In this document: positions 35,601-43,934 of the stretch, one piece after another
Layout of the letters: every line of letters begins with the position of its first letter
Numbering within the stretch: the stretch's first letter is position 1
NCBI GenBank assembly: GCA_031411335.1
Contig: JANOAX010000121.1
Span: forward strand, 1 to 45,886
Origin: JAJTFW01 sp031411335
Lineage (GTDB): Bacteria; Bacteroidota; Bacteroidia; AKYH767-A; OLB10
DNA length: 45,886 bases
Direction of reading: 5' to 3'
Translations under genes and position numbers: made by a program
Notes under the pieces: generated by a model
Databases searched by the model: none
Seen by the model: only the letters and a program-made list of their open reading frames with translations
What the model was told of the DNA's origin: nothing

Positions 35601-37118
35601 AGCTGGAGTTCCACTTAGTGTAGCGGTAGTATTTCCATCTTCAACTTTATTATCGGCCGTTAATCCAGAAATAGTTAATGGTTTTTGTGTGATATTAGCA
35701 GCTAAACTCGCTGGTTGTGACAATATGTAATTTGCACTTGGACTTGTATATCCTAATACAGAAATATTTATTCCATTTGCTACAAAAATAGATGCGAAAG
35801 TTGCAGTAGGTGTTCCTGTCACCGAAAAAGATTCTCCATTCACCAAACCGACGTAAGCAGGAGTGCCTGAAAGAGTAGCTGAATTATTTCCATCATACTC
35901 TTTATTAACACCACTCACTCCAGAAATCGTTAATGCAGCAGGAGAAACAATATTTCCACTAGCTGCAGTAGTAATATTTACGGATCCTGCACCACCTGCA
36001 GATAAAACAATATTTTGACTATTGTAAGTTCCACTAACGATGGCAGTAGCAGTAAAGCGTATCGATAAAGTTCCAGAAGCACTTCCTGATGTTTGAGTAA
36101 AAGTTGCTGTAGGACCATAACTCAATCCATCGTTTGATACTTCAAATCCTGTTGTAGCAGTTGCAATCAAATCAGAAGTAACACCTGTTGCTGAAATTGC
36201 AAATGTTTGAGCAGTAGAAGGGGTTCCGTAAGTAGTAGTAAATGCGGATGCTGTTGCTGCGCCAGAAATAGAACCCGCAGCTGTTGTAAATCCAGTAGTG
36301 TTTAAAGTTATAATACCCGCTCCAATGGCAGTAGTCCAGTTCGCTGGATTATTCACTAATGCTTTATATCCCGCCAAAGTCGTTTGGTTACTTCTTAATC
36401 CCGTGTATTGCCCACGAGAAGCGGAGGAAGCTAAAACAATATTTCCATTCGCAATATTCAATTGAGAAGGAAGATATGAATCATTTGATGTTACAGTTCC
36501 AGATGTACGCCAAGTAACTAATGAACTACTACCTTGAAAATAGACTCCATATAGAATGGTTCCATTAAAAGTGGTAGGATTGCCATTGCTTGTATAATCA
36601 GGATTAGATCCAGATGTAGCAGGACCTTGATATGCAAAAATATTATCACCACCATTAGATATACCAGATAAATTGCCCGAAACTATGGTTCCCAAATTTG
36701 TAATAGATGTTGAATTATCTTGAATTGTGATAACAGTTCCTGCTGCAATAGTAGAACCTGTATTATTCTTCCAAATTACAAAGTTCTCTCCTCCTCTTGC
36801 ATTACTAGCGAGTGTAGCAGATCCACTCGATAAAAATCCATTATCGGTAAATTTGATAATTGTATTGTTATCAATTCCCACCCAAGTCACAAAAGCGAAA
36901 TTATCAGGAGAATTTGAATTGAATCCAATAATAGAAATATCACCAATAGCCAAAGTTGTTTGCCCAAAACTCTGTGATCCGAAAACAGAAAACATTAATA
37001 TTAATAGCAAATTAAAAATACCTTTAACTGAATACTTTTTATACATAGAAATATTTAATTTCCTTGCTTTTACATTTAAAAGGGAATTGCTTTGAACAGG
37101 GCTAAATGAATTTTTCAT
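29619..37118 (-). CDS. Giant multidomain surface adhesin-like protein with YDG, Calx-beta, DUF3616-like, SprB, MopE-like and dockerin-like modules
   Basis: 2499 residues. The signal peptide ends near SQSFGQ (residue 53), after a long N-region; M25 is an alternative start. Order: a GDISIIGFNS-type module (54-250); four YDG/MBG-type repeats (pattern NKxYDGNxxATL, about 390-820) with a Ig-like Big module between the second and third; a second GDIAIIGYN module (about 835-980); Calx-beta (about 1040-1145); an Ig-like piece; a DUF3616-like propeller (RFHIGRSDASTAV..., about 1275-1605); a He_PIG-like Ig module (about 1620-1705); an LTD-like module; a SprB repeat (VTNETCTNLDNGLI); five or more MopE-like Cys/Asp repeats (nt 30030-31075); an Ig module; and a terminal dockerin-like doublet (DFDNNGVTNVNDFL, DMNNDGVVNVNDFL). 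No T9SS domain is seen. Probable calcium-stabilised adhesin; ligand unknown. Confidence 0.87.
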   Translation of the reverse strand: MKNSFSPVQSNSLLNVKARKLNISMYKKYSVKGIFNLLLILMFSVFGSQSFGQTTLAIGDISIIGFNSNSPDNFAFVTWVGIDNNTIIKFTDNGFLSSGSATLASNARGGENFVIWKNNTGSTIAAGTVITIQDNSTSITNLGTIVSGNLSGISNGGDNIFAYQGPATSGSNPDYTSNGNPTTFNGTILYGVYFQGSSSLVTWRTSGTVTSNDSYLPSQLNIANGNIVLASSASRGQYTGLRSNQTTLAGYKALVNNPANWTTAIGAGIITLNTTGFTTAAGSISGAATASAFTTTYGTPSTAQTFAISATGVTSDLIATATTGFEVSNDGLSYGPTATFTQTSGSASGTLSIRFTATAIVSGTYNSQNIVLSAGGAGSVNITTAASGNIVSPAALTISGVSGVNKEYDGNNSATLSGTPAYVGLVNGESFSVTGTPTATFASIFVANGINISVLGYTSPSANYILSQPASLAANITQKPLTISGLTADNKVEDGNTTATLSGTPALVGVITADLSEVSISGTYTANFASAAVANNIPVTVSGYSLAGSVAGNYSLTQPAGLTANITSAALLNQTITFNPLANVTYGDADFNLTASASSGLTVGYVSSNTNVATIVGNVVTIVGAGVTTITASQGGNGTYNPAPNVDQVLTVNQKQLTVVGASGQNKVYDGNTNAVILNASLSGVIGLDDVTLSGGGSFADANVANGKIITTNLQLGGAEVANYSLLQPTGITADITALGLTIIGVAANNKIFDSNTNATLSGTATLVGVLSVDAANVTLGGTPTAQFASSAIGNGIAVTVSGYTITGSAIGNYSLSQPAGLAANITVAPTVLGAGDIAIIGYNTSGSPDNIAILILKDLTEGTKFYINDNEVATAGSSTFTDLSEGEASFTVNAGQTIVAGTVIVLPWGAAATTTTQYTYTSTTGAGLGNNNEEIYIYNASSITSTTATSFIYFAKIGSSSSAIPAGLTLGTTAITPSGSALRYSTTVALYNACVPALLQAIGNTSTNWNTTGATTIAANDWTFTVQPTCPNSVSLSVSVNTGSENDLTVITVTATTSATVLVDEMVDVTVSGLNITAGDYTLSNSTITILAGATQGSITFTVVNDFDLEVTETATLTLSNPTSGIVLGTPITQDITIIDNDAPVNSSPTITFNETSTSNYIDAGATTSPSSPFAFSGVINDPTDPAATLGIVFSVNDAETLSPSLTVTATSSNVAVVTNANLLITGASNLRTLTITPSGVGYSTITVTVGDGVNTTDYIINYAASAAATNPSVTRFHIGRSDASTAVQMDADYMFVADDENQALRLYNRNQSGVSLNAFDYTTSLGLTDISGGIPREVDIESSTKLGNRIFWLGSHDNSSSGSNRPNRSRVFATDVSGTGSSTTLSYVGRYDGLKTDLLAWDQSNGHGLGANYFGLVASAATGVIPEEADGSGFNIEGLVMAPDNSTAYIGFRAPIVPVTSRTKALIVPVTNFTSLFSANPTTGINAIFGTPIQLDLGGRGIREIKKNASGQYLIIAGPVATSNDIAPTNFVLFAWSGNALEAPVALTTSLSSISLNGSFECIVDVPEPLVDGSILQLAVDNGDAVYYNDAIIAKDLASGNHKKATSVLVTINGFVAAPIINSSLTVTGVQGVAFNYAITALNTPTSFISGTLPAGLSMNAAGIISGTPTVSGNFQVSISATNGAGTDTETLNITINNAFVFSEILINPPSTDNGQEYIEIKGAPNTSLAGVSLLIIEGDASGTGVVDQSINLSAYSTGSNGLLLIRDAATGLLPAPDAATNVVTLDFNPDIENGSNTFVLGYGTAPVLTTDLDADNDGTINSGAFNGFVVMEALSMLENDGASNFAYADDFGFTVLSPNAGFNADALYRTFNADGSHCIWVGGDILGNVGGPYTFDFVGGRVFGFQEHGVTAGVDLNPGSLNQLFDGDNDGIANACEPLTVSGVVTNETCTNLDNGLITLQVFGGTYPYTFAWSNGSTDQSPDSLNANVYSVTVTDFVGATQTASFTVLPGATPTTWYLDLDGDTFGNGLEDSLSCTSPVGFVSNNTDCNDAIAAINPTAQEICDGGIDNDCDGSTDDADLSVIGQGTYYSDVDGDGFGVGAAILACIQPANTSTNNTDCNDAVAVINPAAQEICDGGIDNDCDGLVDNNDPSVTGQNTYYSDVDGDGFGAGTAILACIQPANTSTNNTDCNDAVALINPAAQEICDGGIDNDCDGLVDNNDPSVTGQNTYYADVDNDGFGAGAAILSCTAPANSSVNNLDCNDGSSSINPNVTEVCANSIDDDCDGQTDEGCSSFTYYRDFDVDTYGDATQTISSSNPVPPAGYVSNANDCNDNNNAIHPGAIELCNNIDDNCNGTTDEGLIPITATITSSSGQFGYCPGGSVTLTASPANPGSTFLWSNGAVTSSIVVQTVGSYSVTITNASGCTSTSAPVQVVLNTLSSDFDNNGVTNVNDFLSIVGVFNLPCVGCPQDMNNDGVVNVNDFLLFVSQFGLQCN
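30208..31075. repeat. 213-bp tandem coding repeats (MopE-like modules)
   Basis: Units of exactly 213 bp (71 codons), e.g. 30421-30633 and 30634-30846, differ at only a few sites; outer units are more diverged. Each encodes YYSDVDGDGFG, a TDCNDA-INP motif and EICDGGIDNDCDG. The same unit recurs at about 45270-45886 in another gene. Confidence 0.85.
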
Positions 37119-37171
37119 TTTAACGTTTTAATTTTTGTTTTACTTTGTTAAGAATTTTTTATAGAAAACAC

Positions 37172-37217
37172 AATTCACCCGGGTGTCCCGACCACGTCTT
37201 TTCTGGAGTGCAAGATT
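37172..37217 (-). other. GC-rich structured leader element (function unknown)
   Basis: In a very AT-rich 664-bp gap, 37172-37217 is an isolated GC-rich block. On the minus strand it reads TTGCACTCCAG, GACGTGGTCGGGACA, CCCGGGTGAATTG, with a CGGG-ACA-CCCG hairpin overlapping the palindrome CACCCGGGTG (37176-37185). It lies 54-99 nt upstream of the 2499-residue gene. It could be a leader RNA element or an operator; no known riboswitch was recognised. Confidence 0.35.
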
Positions 37218-37218
37218 C

Positions 37219-37560
37219 CCTTATCATTTAAACTCCAAAAAAAATTAAGTTGAAGTTTTTGTTATAAGATTGAAGAAATAAAGAGTTTTTCCTTAACATG
37301 GTTTTAAAAATGGTTACTAAAAAATAAAAGTTGTTGAGGATAATTAAATGCAATGGTTAAAATAAATTAACATGAAAAAAATAAAATATCATTATTAGAA
37401 AGCTTTCTGCTCCCAGTAAAAATAAAATTCCATATTAACAAAAGATTAAAAAAATAAGGTTTCCTCTACCAATTTATTTTCTCATCATGTTATGAAAAAG
37501 ATATGAGTTGGTTGGTGAAATAATATGGATTAGTCGAAAATACTATTAATTAGAGAAAAT
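37219..37560. other. AT-rich intergenic region, nothing identified
   Basis: Part of the gap between two giant genes. No coding frame, tRNA or confident promoter was found; it presumably carries the promoter of the gene starting at 37118. Confidence 0.5.
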
Positions 37561-37570
37561 TTCATCCATT

Positions 37571-37617
37571 AAAAAACCCCCGAAGTAGAATGCTACGCAT
37601 ACACTTCGGGGGTTTTT
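37571..37617 (-). terminator. Distal hairpin terminator (duplicate of 37714-37760)
   Basis: CCCCCGAAGT (37577-37586) pairs with ACTTCGGGGG (37603-37612), with an A run before and a T run after, so it could act in both directions. Its inner sequence GAATGC-TAC-GCATAC pairs with one mismatch. It resembles the proximal hairpin in sequence and flanks. Confidence 0.75.
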
Positions 37618-37625
37618 AGTAAATT

Positions 37626-37680
37626 ACCCAGAAGCAGAGCAAGCACCCAGAAGCAGAGCAAGCACGCTTCTGGGCTTGCT
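37626..37680. repeat. 19-bp direct repeat with inverted copy
   Basis: ACCCAGAAGCAGAGCAAGC occurs at 37626-37644 and 37645-37663. GCTTCTGGG (37666-37674) and the following CTTGCT are inverted partners, so a hairpin can form. It lies between the two related terminators. Confidence 0.7.
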
Positions 37681-37713
37681 ATAAATTAATTTTTTTCTAT
37701 GCAAATTCATCCA

Positions 37714-37760
37714 AAGAAAAAACCCGTGAAGTAGTATGCTTCGCATACACTTCACGGGTT
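37714..37760 (-). terminator. Rho-independent terminator of the 2024-residue protein gene
   Basis: AACCCGTGAAGT (37721-37732) pairs with ACTTCACGGGTT (37749-37760); inside, GTATGC-TTC-GCATAC adds 6 bp. On the minus strand a T run (37714-37720) follows, 22 nt past the stop at 37783. Confidence 0.88.
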
Positions 37761-37782
37761 AGTTGGTGTTTAATATTACTAA

Positions 37783-40700
37783 TTACTCAACTATTAATTT
37801 AATCTGTTGCTGAGCATTATTCATTTCAATAGATACGTTATAAACTCCAGTAGCGAATCCATCTAAAGAAAGAACTTTGGAATTAAGTCCTGCAGCGGCA
37901 GTTCCATTTTCCAAGAATAATGTTCTTCCTGTAACATCGGATATGCGTAAACGGTAGTCGCTATTGTCTTCAGATGTAAACTGAATGGTTGCGCGATCGG
38001 TTGCAGGATTTGGGAATGCATTTAAATTCACTTGATCCGCATTCATACCGAAACGTGGACAGTTATTCACTGTAATTCCAGTTAATGAACGTGACAAACT
38101 TGATCCGCATGCATTGGAAGTAGTAACCGACATCGTTTGACCTGCAGCAGGTGCCGCCCAATCAATCGTGATGTTTTTCGTTCCTTGTCCACTGGAAACA
38201 GAACCACTAGAAACTACCCAAGTATACGCATCCGCACCGGCTACTGTAGCCACTGAATAAGGTTCAGTTGTGTTATCACATACTGAAACATTTCCAGTAA
38301 TTGGTTCTGGTCTTGCAGGAGAACCTTTGATCGTAAGTGTACGTGTTAAACTAGTTCCGCAACCATTCATAGCTTGTACAGTGATCGATCCGCTACCAAT
38401 CAACGTTGCAACATCAACAGTGATGCCGTTAGAACCTTGACCAGTAACAATAGTTCCACCGGTAATACCCCAGTTATAGCTGGTTGCATTTGCAACGGCA
38501 GGAATAGAGAATGCATTACCAGTTGTATTACACAATCCTTCTTTTTGTCCTAGAATAGCGGTTGGTGTAGCAGGGAGATTTTGAGTTAAAGATTTCGAAC
38601 GTGTTGGGCTTGTACCACAAACGTTAGAAGCTACCACATTAACTGAACCACCAATGAATCCTGCATTCACTTGAACATTGATCACATTAGTACCTTGACC
38701 GGAAGTAATGGTCATGGTTGCAGGAACTGTCCATGCATAAGATGTAGCGCGGTTTACAGCAGCGACAGAATAAACAACAACATCACCCGGACAAACTTTT
38801 CCAGGACCAGAGATCGATGGAGGAGTAACAGGAGCTGCCACTTGGTAATCGATACTTACACAACTAGGAGCAGTGTTTACACATGCATCGGCAGCATACA
38901 CACAAAGTGAGCCGCTGATTCCGCTTTGCATTGCCGTTCCTGTCCAAGAAACCGTTATTGAAGTAGTTCCTTGACCAGTAGCAATCGTGAATCCAGCAGG
39001 AACCGACCATACATAAGTAGTAGCGCCAACTACTGGAGCAACGCTATACGATGTAGATCCAGCAACGCCTGGTAAACAAGCAGCAGCAGTTCCACCAATA
39101 GCACCAACATTCGGTAAGGCGGGAACGTTATCATCGGTAAGTCCGTTACAGTTATCATCAATGCCATTACAGATTTCACTTGCAGCTGGATTAACAGCAC
39201 TGTTATTATCGTCACAATCACCGTTACAAGAAGTGTAGCCGTCATTATCGACATCAAATCCTTCGTCAATTGTACCATCGCAATCGTCATCAATTGAATT
39301 ACAAACCTCGGTAGCGCCAGGATTTACTGCAGCATTACCATCGTTACAATCGGTATTGTTTGTTACATAACCAATAGGCGCACCGGTACAAGAAACCTGA
39401 CTTATACCAGGATTACCATATGCATCCATATCGGCATCTTGGTAATAAGTAACGTTAGGTAGTGCAGTTACCGTAACATTACTTGTAGATGTACATCCAC
39501 CTGCTGAAGTAGCTGTTACTGTATAAGTGGTTGTATTTATTGGGTTCACCGAAACGGAATTACCAGATAAACTTCCTGGTTCCCATCCCCACGTAAATAA
39601 TCCTGTGTTCGAAGTCCAACCGAAGGTAACGATTGGCTTAGTAGTTACTGTAGTACCTGTTAGCTCTGAACAAGAAGTTGTAAGAGTCGATCTATGATTA
39701 TTAGAGAGCGTCGCAGGTGTAAATGCAGAAACCGTTGCGGTTCCTGTAATCGAATTCGTTTGGCAAACATTCACTAAAATGCTTGAAACACCATCCCAAA
39801 TAAATGAGCCTGCATTAAAGATATGGTTGTTTAACCCAGCAGAGAGTGGGGTAAAACTTGCTTGTGTAAATACAGATGTAACCGGTGAAGTTTCAAATGT
39901 TGATGTCAAAGCAGTAACGTTGGTGCTTCCCAATGCAATAGATAAATTAATTATCGTGCCCGTTGAAGAAGTCTGTGTTGTGAAGCCAATACTTGATAAA
40001 GGTCCGGCTTGTACTCCAGCAGCATTTAATTCTGCTACAGTATACAACAATTGAGTGCGAATTTGATTCCCTGCTCCATTACCTGAACGATAAGGATTTC
40101 CATTAGTTCCTCCAATGGAAGTAGTAACAGTTCCGACGGTCGCGGAGCCTGTTGTACCAGAGACAGCAGTTAAAGTACTTGCAGCACCTGAACACACCGT
40201 TCCGGGAGTAGCTGAAGCAGTAATAAATGCTTTTAAATTCACAGTAATCATTGTTGTAGCAGTACTAGTACAACCGTTGGCATCAGTACCTGTTACAGTG
40301 TATAATGTGCTTGCAGATGGATTAGCGGATACGTTGTTACCGGTTGCAGCTGATAAACCACTAGCAGGAGACCATGCATACGTTAATGCACCGCCCGCTG
40401 ATAATGCAATTGCAGTTCCGCCCGGATTACAAATTAAACCTGTATTGGGAGCAACCGTCGTAGTTGGATTTGCATTTACAGTTACTGTAACACTGGAAGT
40501 ACAATTGGCGCCACATGCGTCAGACACGGTACAAGTTAATGTATAAACACCTGCAGGCAAGTTCGCTGTGATGCTGGCCGAATTTGGATATACACCACCT
40601 ACTCCGTCGTTCCAAGAATAACTGTATGGAGCACCACCACCACTATGATTTGCTGTAACGTTGAAGTTAGTACTAGCACAATTGATAGGACCTGCGATAG

Positions 40701-43700
40701 CAGCAGTACAAGCTAATGGTTCAACTGTAACTGTAACGTTACCGGAGGTAGAACATCCATTTCCTGAAGTAGCAACTACTGAATAAGGGGTTGTTGCTGT
40801 AACTGCAGTAGCCAATGGATTTGCAACGGTTTCTTGACCAACAATAAAAGTTGACGGACTCCACAAATAAGAGAAAGTTTGTCTTGTGAAAGAATACATA
40901 GTTTGATCAACCGGGAAAGTTGCTGTAGTTGATGCCACAGTACTTGAACCTGTTAACGCATTTTTGAATGCAGTAGTTCCCGAAGCATCTCTCAAACCCA
41001 AACAAGCTGCTGTTGCCGGGGTACCTACACTCGTTCCATAGATTAATTCGATTCTTCCAGGTGTTGTACTTGCATTTCCCCAAAGTACAATTTGAAAATT
41101 AGCATATTGCGTTGCACTCTCAGCACCACCAGTGGCAGTAGCGAAATTAAAATACTCAAATATATATTTAGTGCCAGAACCATCTAAACCATGATTGATG
41201 CTTCCGCCATTGGTTACGTTTATATTTCCATCTCGTCCATATCCAATAACTGCATTAAAGCCATTTAATATTGTTGATGTTAAAGTGGTAACTATACCAT
41301 TAAGTGCAGGTCCTGTAGCTCCCATAACAACATAACCATTAGTACTGATAATGAAATTATCATAATTAGTTCCATTATAATTGAACATGAAACTTCCGGT
41401 AGTATTTACCGGTTCAAAACCATCATCAATGGTACCGGTAGTTGGAACTGTTACAGAGATTGGACTAGGTATAGCCTCTAAAGATGCAGTTCCCGCTGCA
41501 TATATCGTACCTGCAGCGGTATTAGCTCCAGGCGAAGTAGCATTTACTTGCAGCTGTGAATTACTACCAGAACAAACAGTAGGTGGAGTAGCTGTTACAC
41601 TAGAAATGCTTACTCCTGTTTGAACCGTGATTACACTAGTCGCGGTAGCTGTACATCCGTTTCCATCGGTACCAGTTACTGTATAGGTAACAGTTGATGT
41701 TGGAGTGGAGATTACCGTTGCACCTGAAGCAGTATTTAAACCTGTTATAGGTAACCACGCATATGTAGATGCGCCACTTGCATTAATTGTTATGGGTGAG
41801 CCATTCGGGTTACAATAGCTTGCAGATGGGACATCCACAGAAACAACTGGATTGCTATTTACCGTTACCGTTAATTCATTTGAAAAGCCAGTTACTGGGC
41901 CATTCGAACAATCAACGCGCAAACGATAATAATAAACTCCTGGAGTAAGAGCACTAGTAGTATAAGAAACCGTATTTGCACCAACTCCACCTATTACATT
42001 ACTAAAACCAACACCACCACCGGTAGCTGAAATTTCCCAATTGTAAGTAATGCCTGCACCTACATCTGCTCCTACTGAAGACATCGTGTAGGATTGACCA
42101 GCACAACGACTAACCGTTGCTGGAGTGATCGTTCCACCTGCTGCTGCGAGACATACTAAAGGAGTGTATTCATCTGCGCCGATATCCGGATTAATTCCGC
42201 TTCTTGAATCGTTGTCAAAATCAATGGCGCATATTGCTATAGGAGTTCCGATATTATTTAAACTTGTAGAACCAAGATCAGAATGTAAATTCGAAAGACT
42301 GATAAAATTCGGATTTGCGCTAATAGAATTGGCATCTTGAGCTGGAGTAAATACTCCTTGCCAGCCACCTAAGGTAGGGAACTGCGAAGTATGTGCAGTA
42401 GATGATGTATTTCCAAAACCTCCTAATACACATTGCGTGTTTAATGGGTTAACATAATAATCATTATTATTTAGCCCACCCGTTCCAAAACTCATTGTAT
42501 TATTTGGGCAAGAAATAGCATAATACCTGTTCGCTGCAGTTGAACTTGAGCTGAGGTTAACATGAACTGCATTATTCTTAATATTTAAATTTGCGAAAGC
42601 TGTACCTGTTGTTTGTGAAATACGAATACCTGCTCCAAAATTAGTAGTGGCGCTTGCTCCCGCATTGGGATCAACATCACCATAAAGATAGATAGAATTA
42701 TGTACGACATTAATAGTATGTCCACCGGAGATTCCTATTCCTGCAGCCATATCACCTGATGTTCCGTTTGCCTTTACATTATAAATCATGTTACTACAAA
42801 TTAGATCATTTGTAGCTGCATTTCCATTGGTTGTTGCCAGTACAATACCACAAGCAGAAAAAGTTCTTTCCTCAATGATGTCATGAATTATATTTCTGCT
42901 TACAATAAAATTTGTATTCGTGGTATTGGTGGTTGCACTTTGAGACCACGATTCTGTTCCAAGTCCGATACCAAACCGATCAGCACCTGATGTTGTATTT
43001 GCAAAATCTCCTCCCACAAAGCGCACTTCGTTTCTAGAAATAGTACAGTTATTTTCAAATATGGCAAGAATACCGGCCTTACCAATTTGATCGGCACCAA
43101 AAGATGCTGGTCCAATAAGATTATCAGTAATGGTGTTGCTTTGTCCTAAATTAGTGGCCGATTGACCCCTAGTAGAAATTCCATATCGACATTTTGTAAT
43201 TGCGTTATCGATGATCGAATTATTATCATTGTCTAAACCGGTAGTTGCCGTAATACTTATCGTTGTACCTCCAATATATACACCAATTGTTGTAAGTGTC
43301 CCTGTATTTTGTGGTGCTCCACAAGCAATATTACAGTTACGAATGGTGTTATTTGTTGCCCCATTACCAGCAATCACACTGGCGAGCCAAACAGCTGCTG
43401 TTGCAGTGGTATTACTGTTATTTTGGATGGTAATATTACGTCCTGTGCCAGTTATCCTTCCATCAAAAGTAACGTTATCTGCTCCATTCAGTTTTACAAT
43501 TGCACCTACTATGCTACCTTGCACAGTCACAGGAGTCGAAGCCGTTACGGTAACGGAAGCCCAGGTGAAATTGTCGAGCGTTGCAGTTCCTGTTTCCGTA
43601 GTATTGTTTGAAATCACAACACTGATAGCGCCTGAACCATTGTTTCCTGCTACGTTAATAGCAGCAAAGGCCGCTTGTAAAGTGGCATAAGATCCGTTAC

Positions 43701-43857
43701 CAGCGTTGGCTCCGGATACGGCAACATTTTGTGCCAGCGTGTTCGTGCTCCATAGCCCTGTTAACAGAAGCAAAAGACAAACTCTTAGCAGACCGGAAAA
43801 CTTCCTATTTACAGGTTGCGAATGGAAATTCCGTAAGGTGTAGTTTTTGTTTTTCAT
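37783..43857 (-). CDS. Giant T9SS beta-helix adhesin with Ig-like and MopE-like modules
   Basis: 2024 residues. The signal peptide ends NTLAQ (about residue 43) after a long N-region. Residues about 45-560 form a right-handed parallel beta-helix (SYATLQAAFAAINVAG, NTIRNCNIACG, NSIIDNAITKCRYGI, NCTISRNEVRF), ending PDIGADEYTPL. Ig/PKD-like modules follow (about 565-1480), including two copies of CNPNGSPITINASGASTYAW-like sequence. MopE-like Cys/Asp repeats lie at nt about 39120-39440 (DCNDGNAAVNPGATEVCNSI). Four related Ig-like repeats then carry the pattern CPG..VVYSVA...ATSYAWTVP...ITSGQGTN, and a T9SS type A domain closes it (LNAFPNPATDRATIQF). The C-terminal half matches that of the next gene (43935). 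It is probably a surface adhesin or glycan-binding protein; no catalytic site was recognised. Confidence 0.88.
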   Translation of the reverse strand: MKNKNYTLRNFHSQPVNRKFSGLLRVCLLLLLTGLWSTNTLAQNVAVSGANAGNGSYATLQAAFAAINVAGNNGSGAISVVISNNTTETGTATLDNFTWASVTVTASTPVTVQGSIVGAIVKLNGADNVTFDGRITGTGRNITIQNNSNTTATAAVWLASVIAGNGATNNTIRNCNIACGAPQNTGTLTTIGVYIGGTTISITATTGLDNDNNSIIDNAITKCRYGISTRGQSATNLGQSNTITDNLIGPASFGADQIGKAGILAIFENNCTISRNEVRFVGGDFANTTSGADRFGIGLGTESWSQSATTNTTNTNFIVSRNIIHDIIEERTFSACGIVLATTNGNAATNDLICSNMIYNVKANGTSGDMAAGIGISGGHTINVVHNSIYLYGDVDPNAGASATTNFGAGIRISQTTGTAFANLNIKNNAVHVNLSSSSTAANRYYAISCPNNTMSFGTGGLNNNDYYVNPLNTQCVLGGFGNTSSTAHTSQFPTLGGWQGVFTPAQDANSISANPNFISLSNLHSDLGSTSLNNIGTPIAICAIDFDNDSRSGINPDIGADEYTPLVCLAAAGGTITPATVSRCAGQSYTMSSVGADVGAGITYNWEISATGGGVGFSNVIGGVGANTVSYTTSALTPGVYYYRLRVDCSNGPVTGFSNELTVTVNSNPVVSVDVPSASYCNPNGSPITINASGASTYAWLPITGLNTASGATVISTPTSTVTYTVTGTDGNGCTATATSVITVQTGVSISSVTATPPTVCSGSNSQLQVNATSPGANTAAGTIYAAGTASLEAIPSPISVTVPTTGTIDDGFEPVNTTGSFMFNYNGTNYDNFIISTNGYVVMGATGPALNGIVTTLTSTILNGFNAVIGYGRDGNINVTNGGSINHGLDGSGTKYIFEYFNFATATGGAESATQYANFQIVLWGNASTTPGRIELIYGTSVGTPATAACLGLRDASGTTAFKNALTGSSTVASTTATFPVDQTMYSFTRQTFSYLWSPSTFIVGQETVANPLATAVTATTPYSVVATSGNGCSTSGNVTVTVEPLACTAAIAGPINCASTNFNVTANHSGGGAPYSYSWNDGVGGVYPNSASITANLPAGVYTLTCTVSDACGANCTSSVTVTVNANPTTTVAPNTGLICNPGGTAIALSAGGALTYAWSPASGLSAATGNNVSANPSASTLYTVTGTDANGCTSTATTMITVNLKAFITASATPGTVCSGAASTLTAVSGTTGSATVGTVTTSIGGTNGNPYRSGNGAGNQIRTQLLYTVAELNAAGVQAGPLSSIGFTTQTSSTGTIINLSIALGSTNVTALTSTFETSPVTSVFTQASFTPLSAGLNNHIFNAGSFIWDGVSSILVNVCQTNSITGTATVSAFTPATLSNNHRSTLTTSCSELTGTTVTTKPIVTFGWTSNTGLFTWGWEPGSLSGNSVSVNPINTTTYTVTATSAGGCTSTSNVTVTALPNVTYYQDADMDAYGNPGISQVSCTGAPIGYVTNNTDCNDGNAAVNPGATEVCNSIDDDCDGTIDEGFDVDNDGYTSCNGDCDDNNSAVNPAASEICNGIDDNCNGLTDDNVPALPNVGAIGGTAAACLPGVAGSTSYSVAPVVGATTYVWSVPAGFTIATGQGTTSITVSWTGTAMQSGISGSLCVYAADACVNTAPSCVSIDYQVAAPVTPPSISGPGKVCPGDVVVYSVAAVNRATSYAWTVPATMTITSGQGTNVINVQVNAGFIGGSVNVVASNVCGTSPTRSKSLTQNLPATPTAILGQKEGLCNTTGNAFSIPAVANATSYNWGITGGTIVTGQGSNGITVDVATLIGSGSITVQAMNGCGTSLTRTLTIKGSPARPEPITGNVSVCDNTTEPYSVATVAGADAYTWVVSSGSVSSGQGTKNITIDWAAPAAGQTMSVTTSNACGSSLSRSLTGITVNNCPRFGMNADQVNLNAFPNPATDRATIQFTSEDNSDYRLRISDVTGRTLFLENGTAAAGLNSKVLSLDGFATGVYNVSIEMNNAQQQIKLIVE

Positions 43858-43893
43858 TGTATTTTTAGATTATTGATTTGCGATAATTATGTG

Positions 43894-43924
43894 AAAAGCC
43901 GGAAGAAGAGTTTCCTCTTCCGGC
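43894..43924 (-). terminator. Hairpin terminator between the two paralogous giant genes
   Basis: GCCGGAAGA (43898-43906) pairs with TCTTCCGGC (43916-43924); on the minus strand TTTT follows. It is only 11 nt past the stop at 43935 and about 40 nt before the next start at 43857, so the downstream gene needs its own promoter or read-through. Confidence 0.75.
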
Positions 43925-43934
43925 CTATTCTGGT

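Noticed and set aside
40115..40546. Long plus-strand frame of 143 codons
   Set aside because: It runs antisense inside a giant protein gene, has no homology-like motifs and is rich in V/A/P, as expected from the opposite strand of T/S/G-rich repeats. The same holds for frames at 43211-43690, 7064-7462 and 36727-37095.
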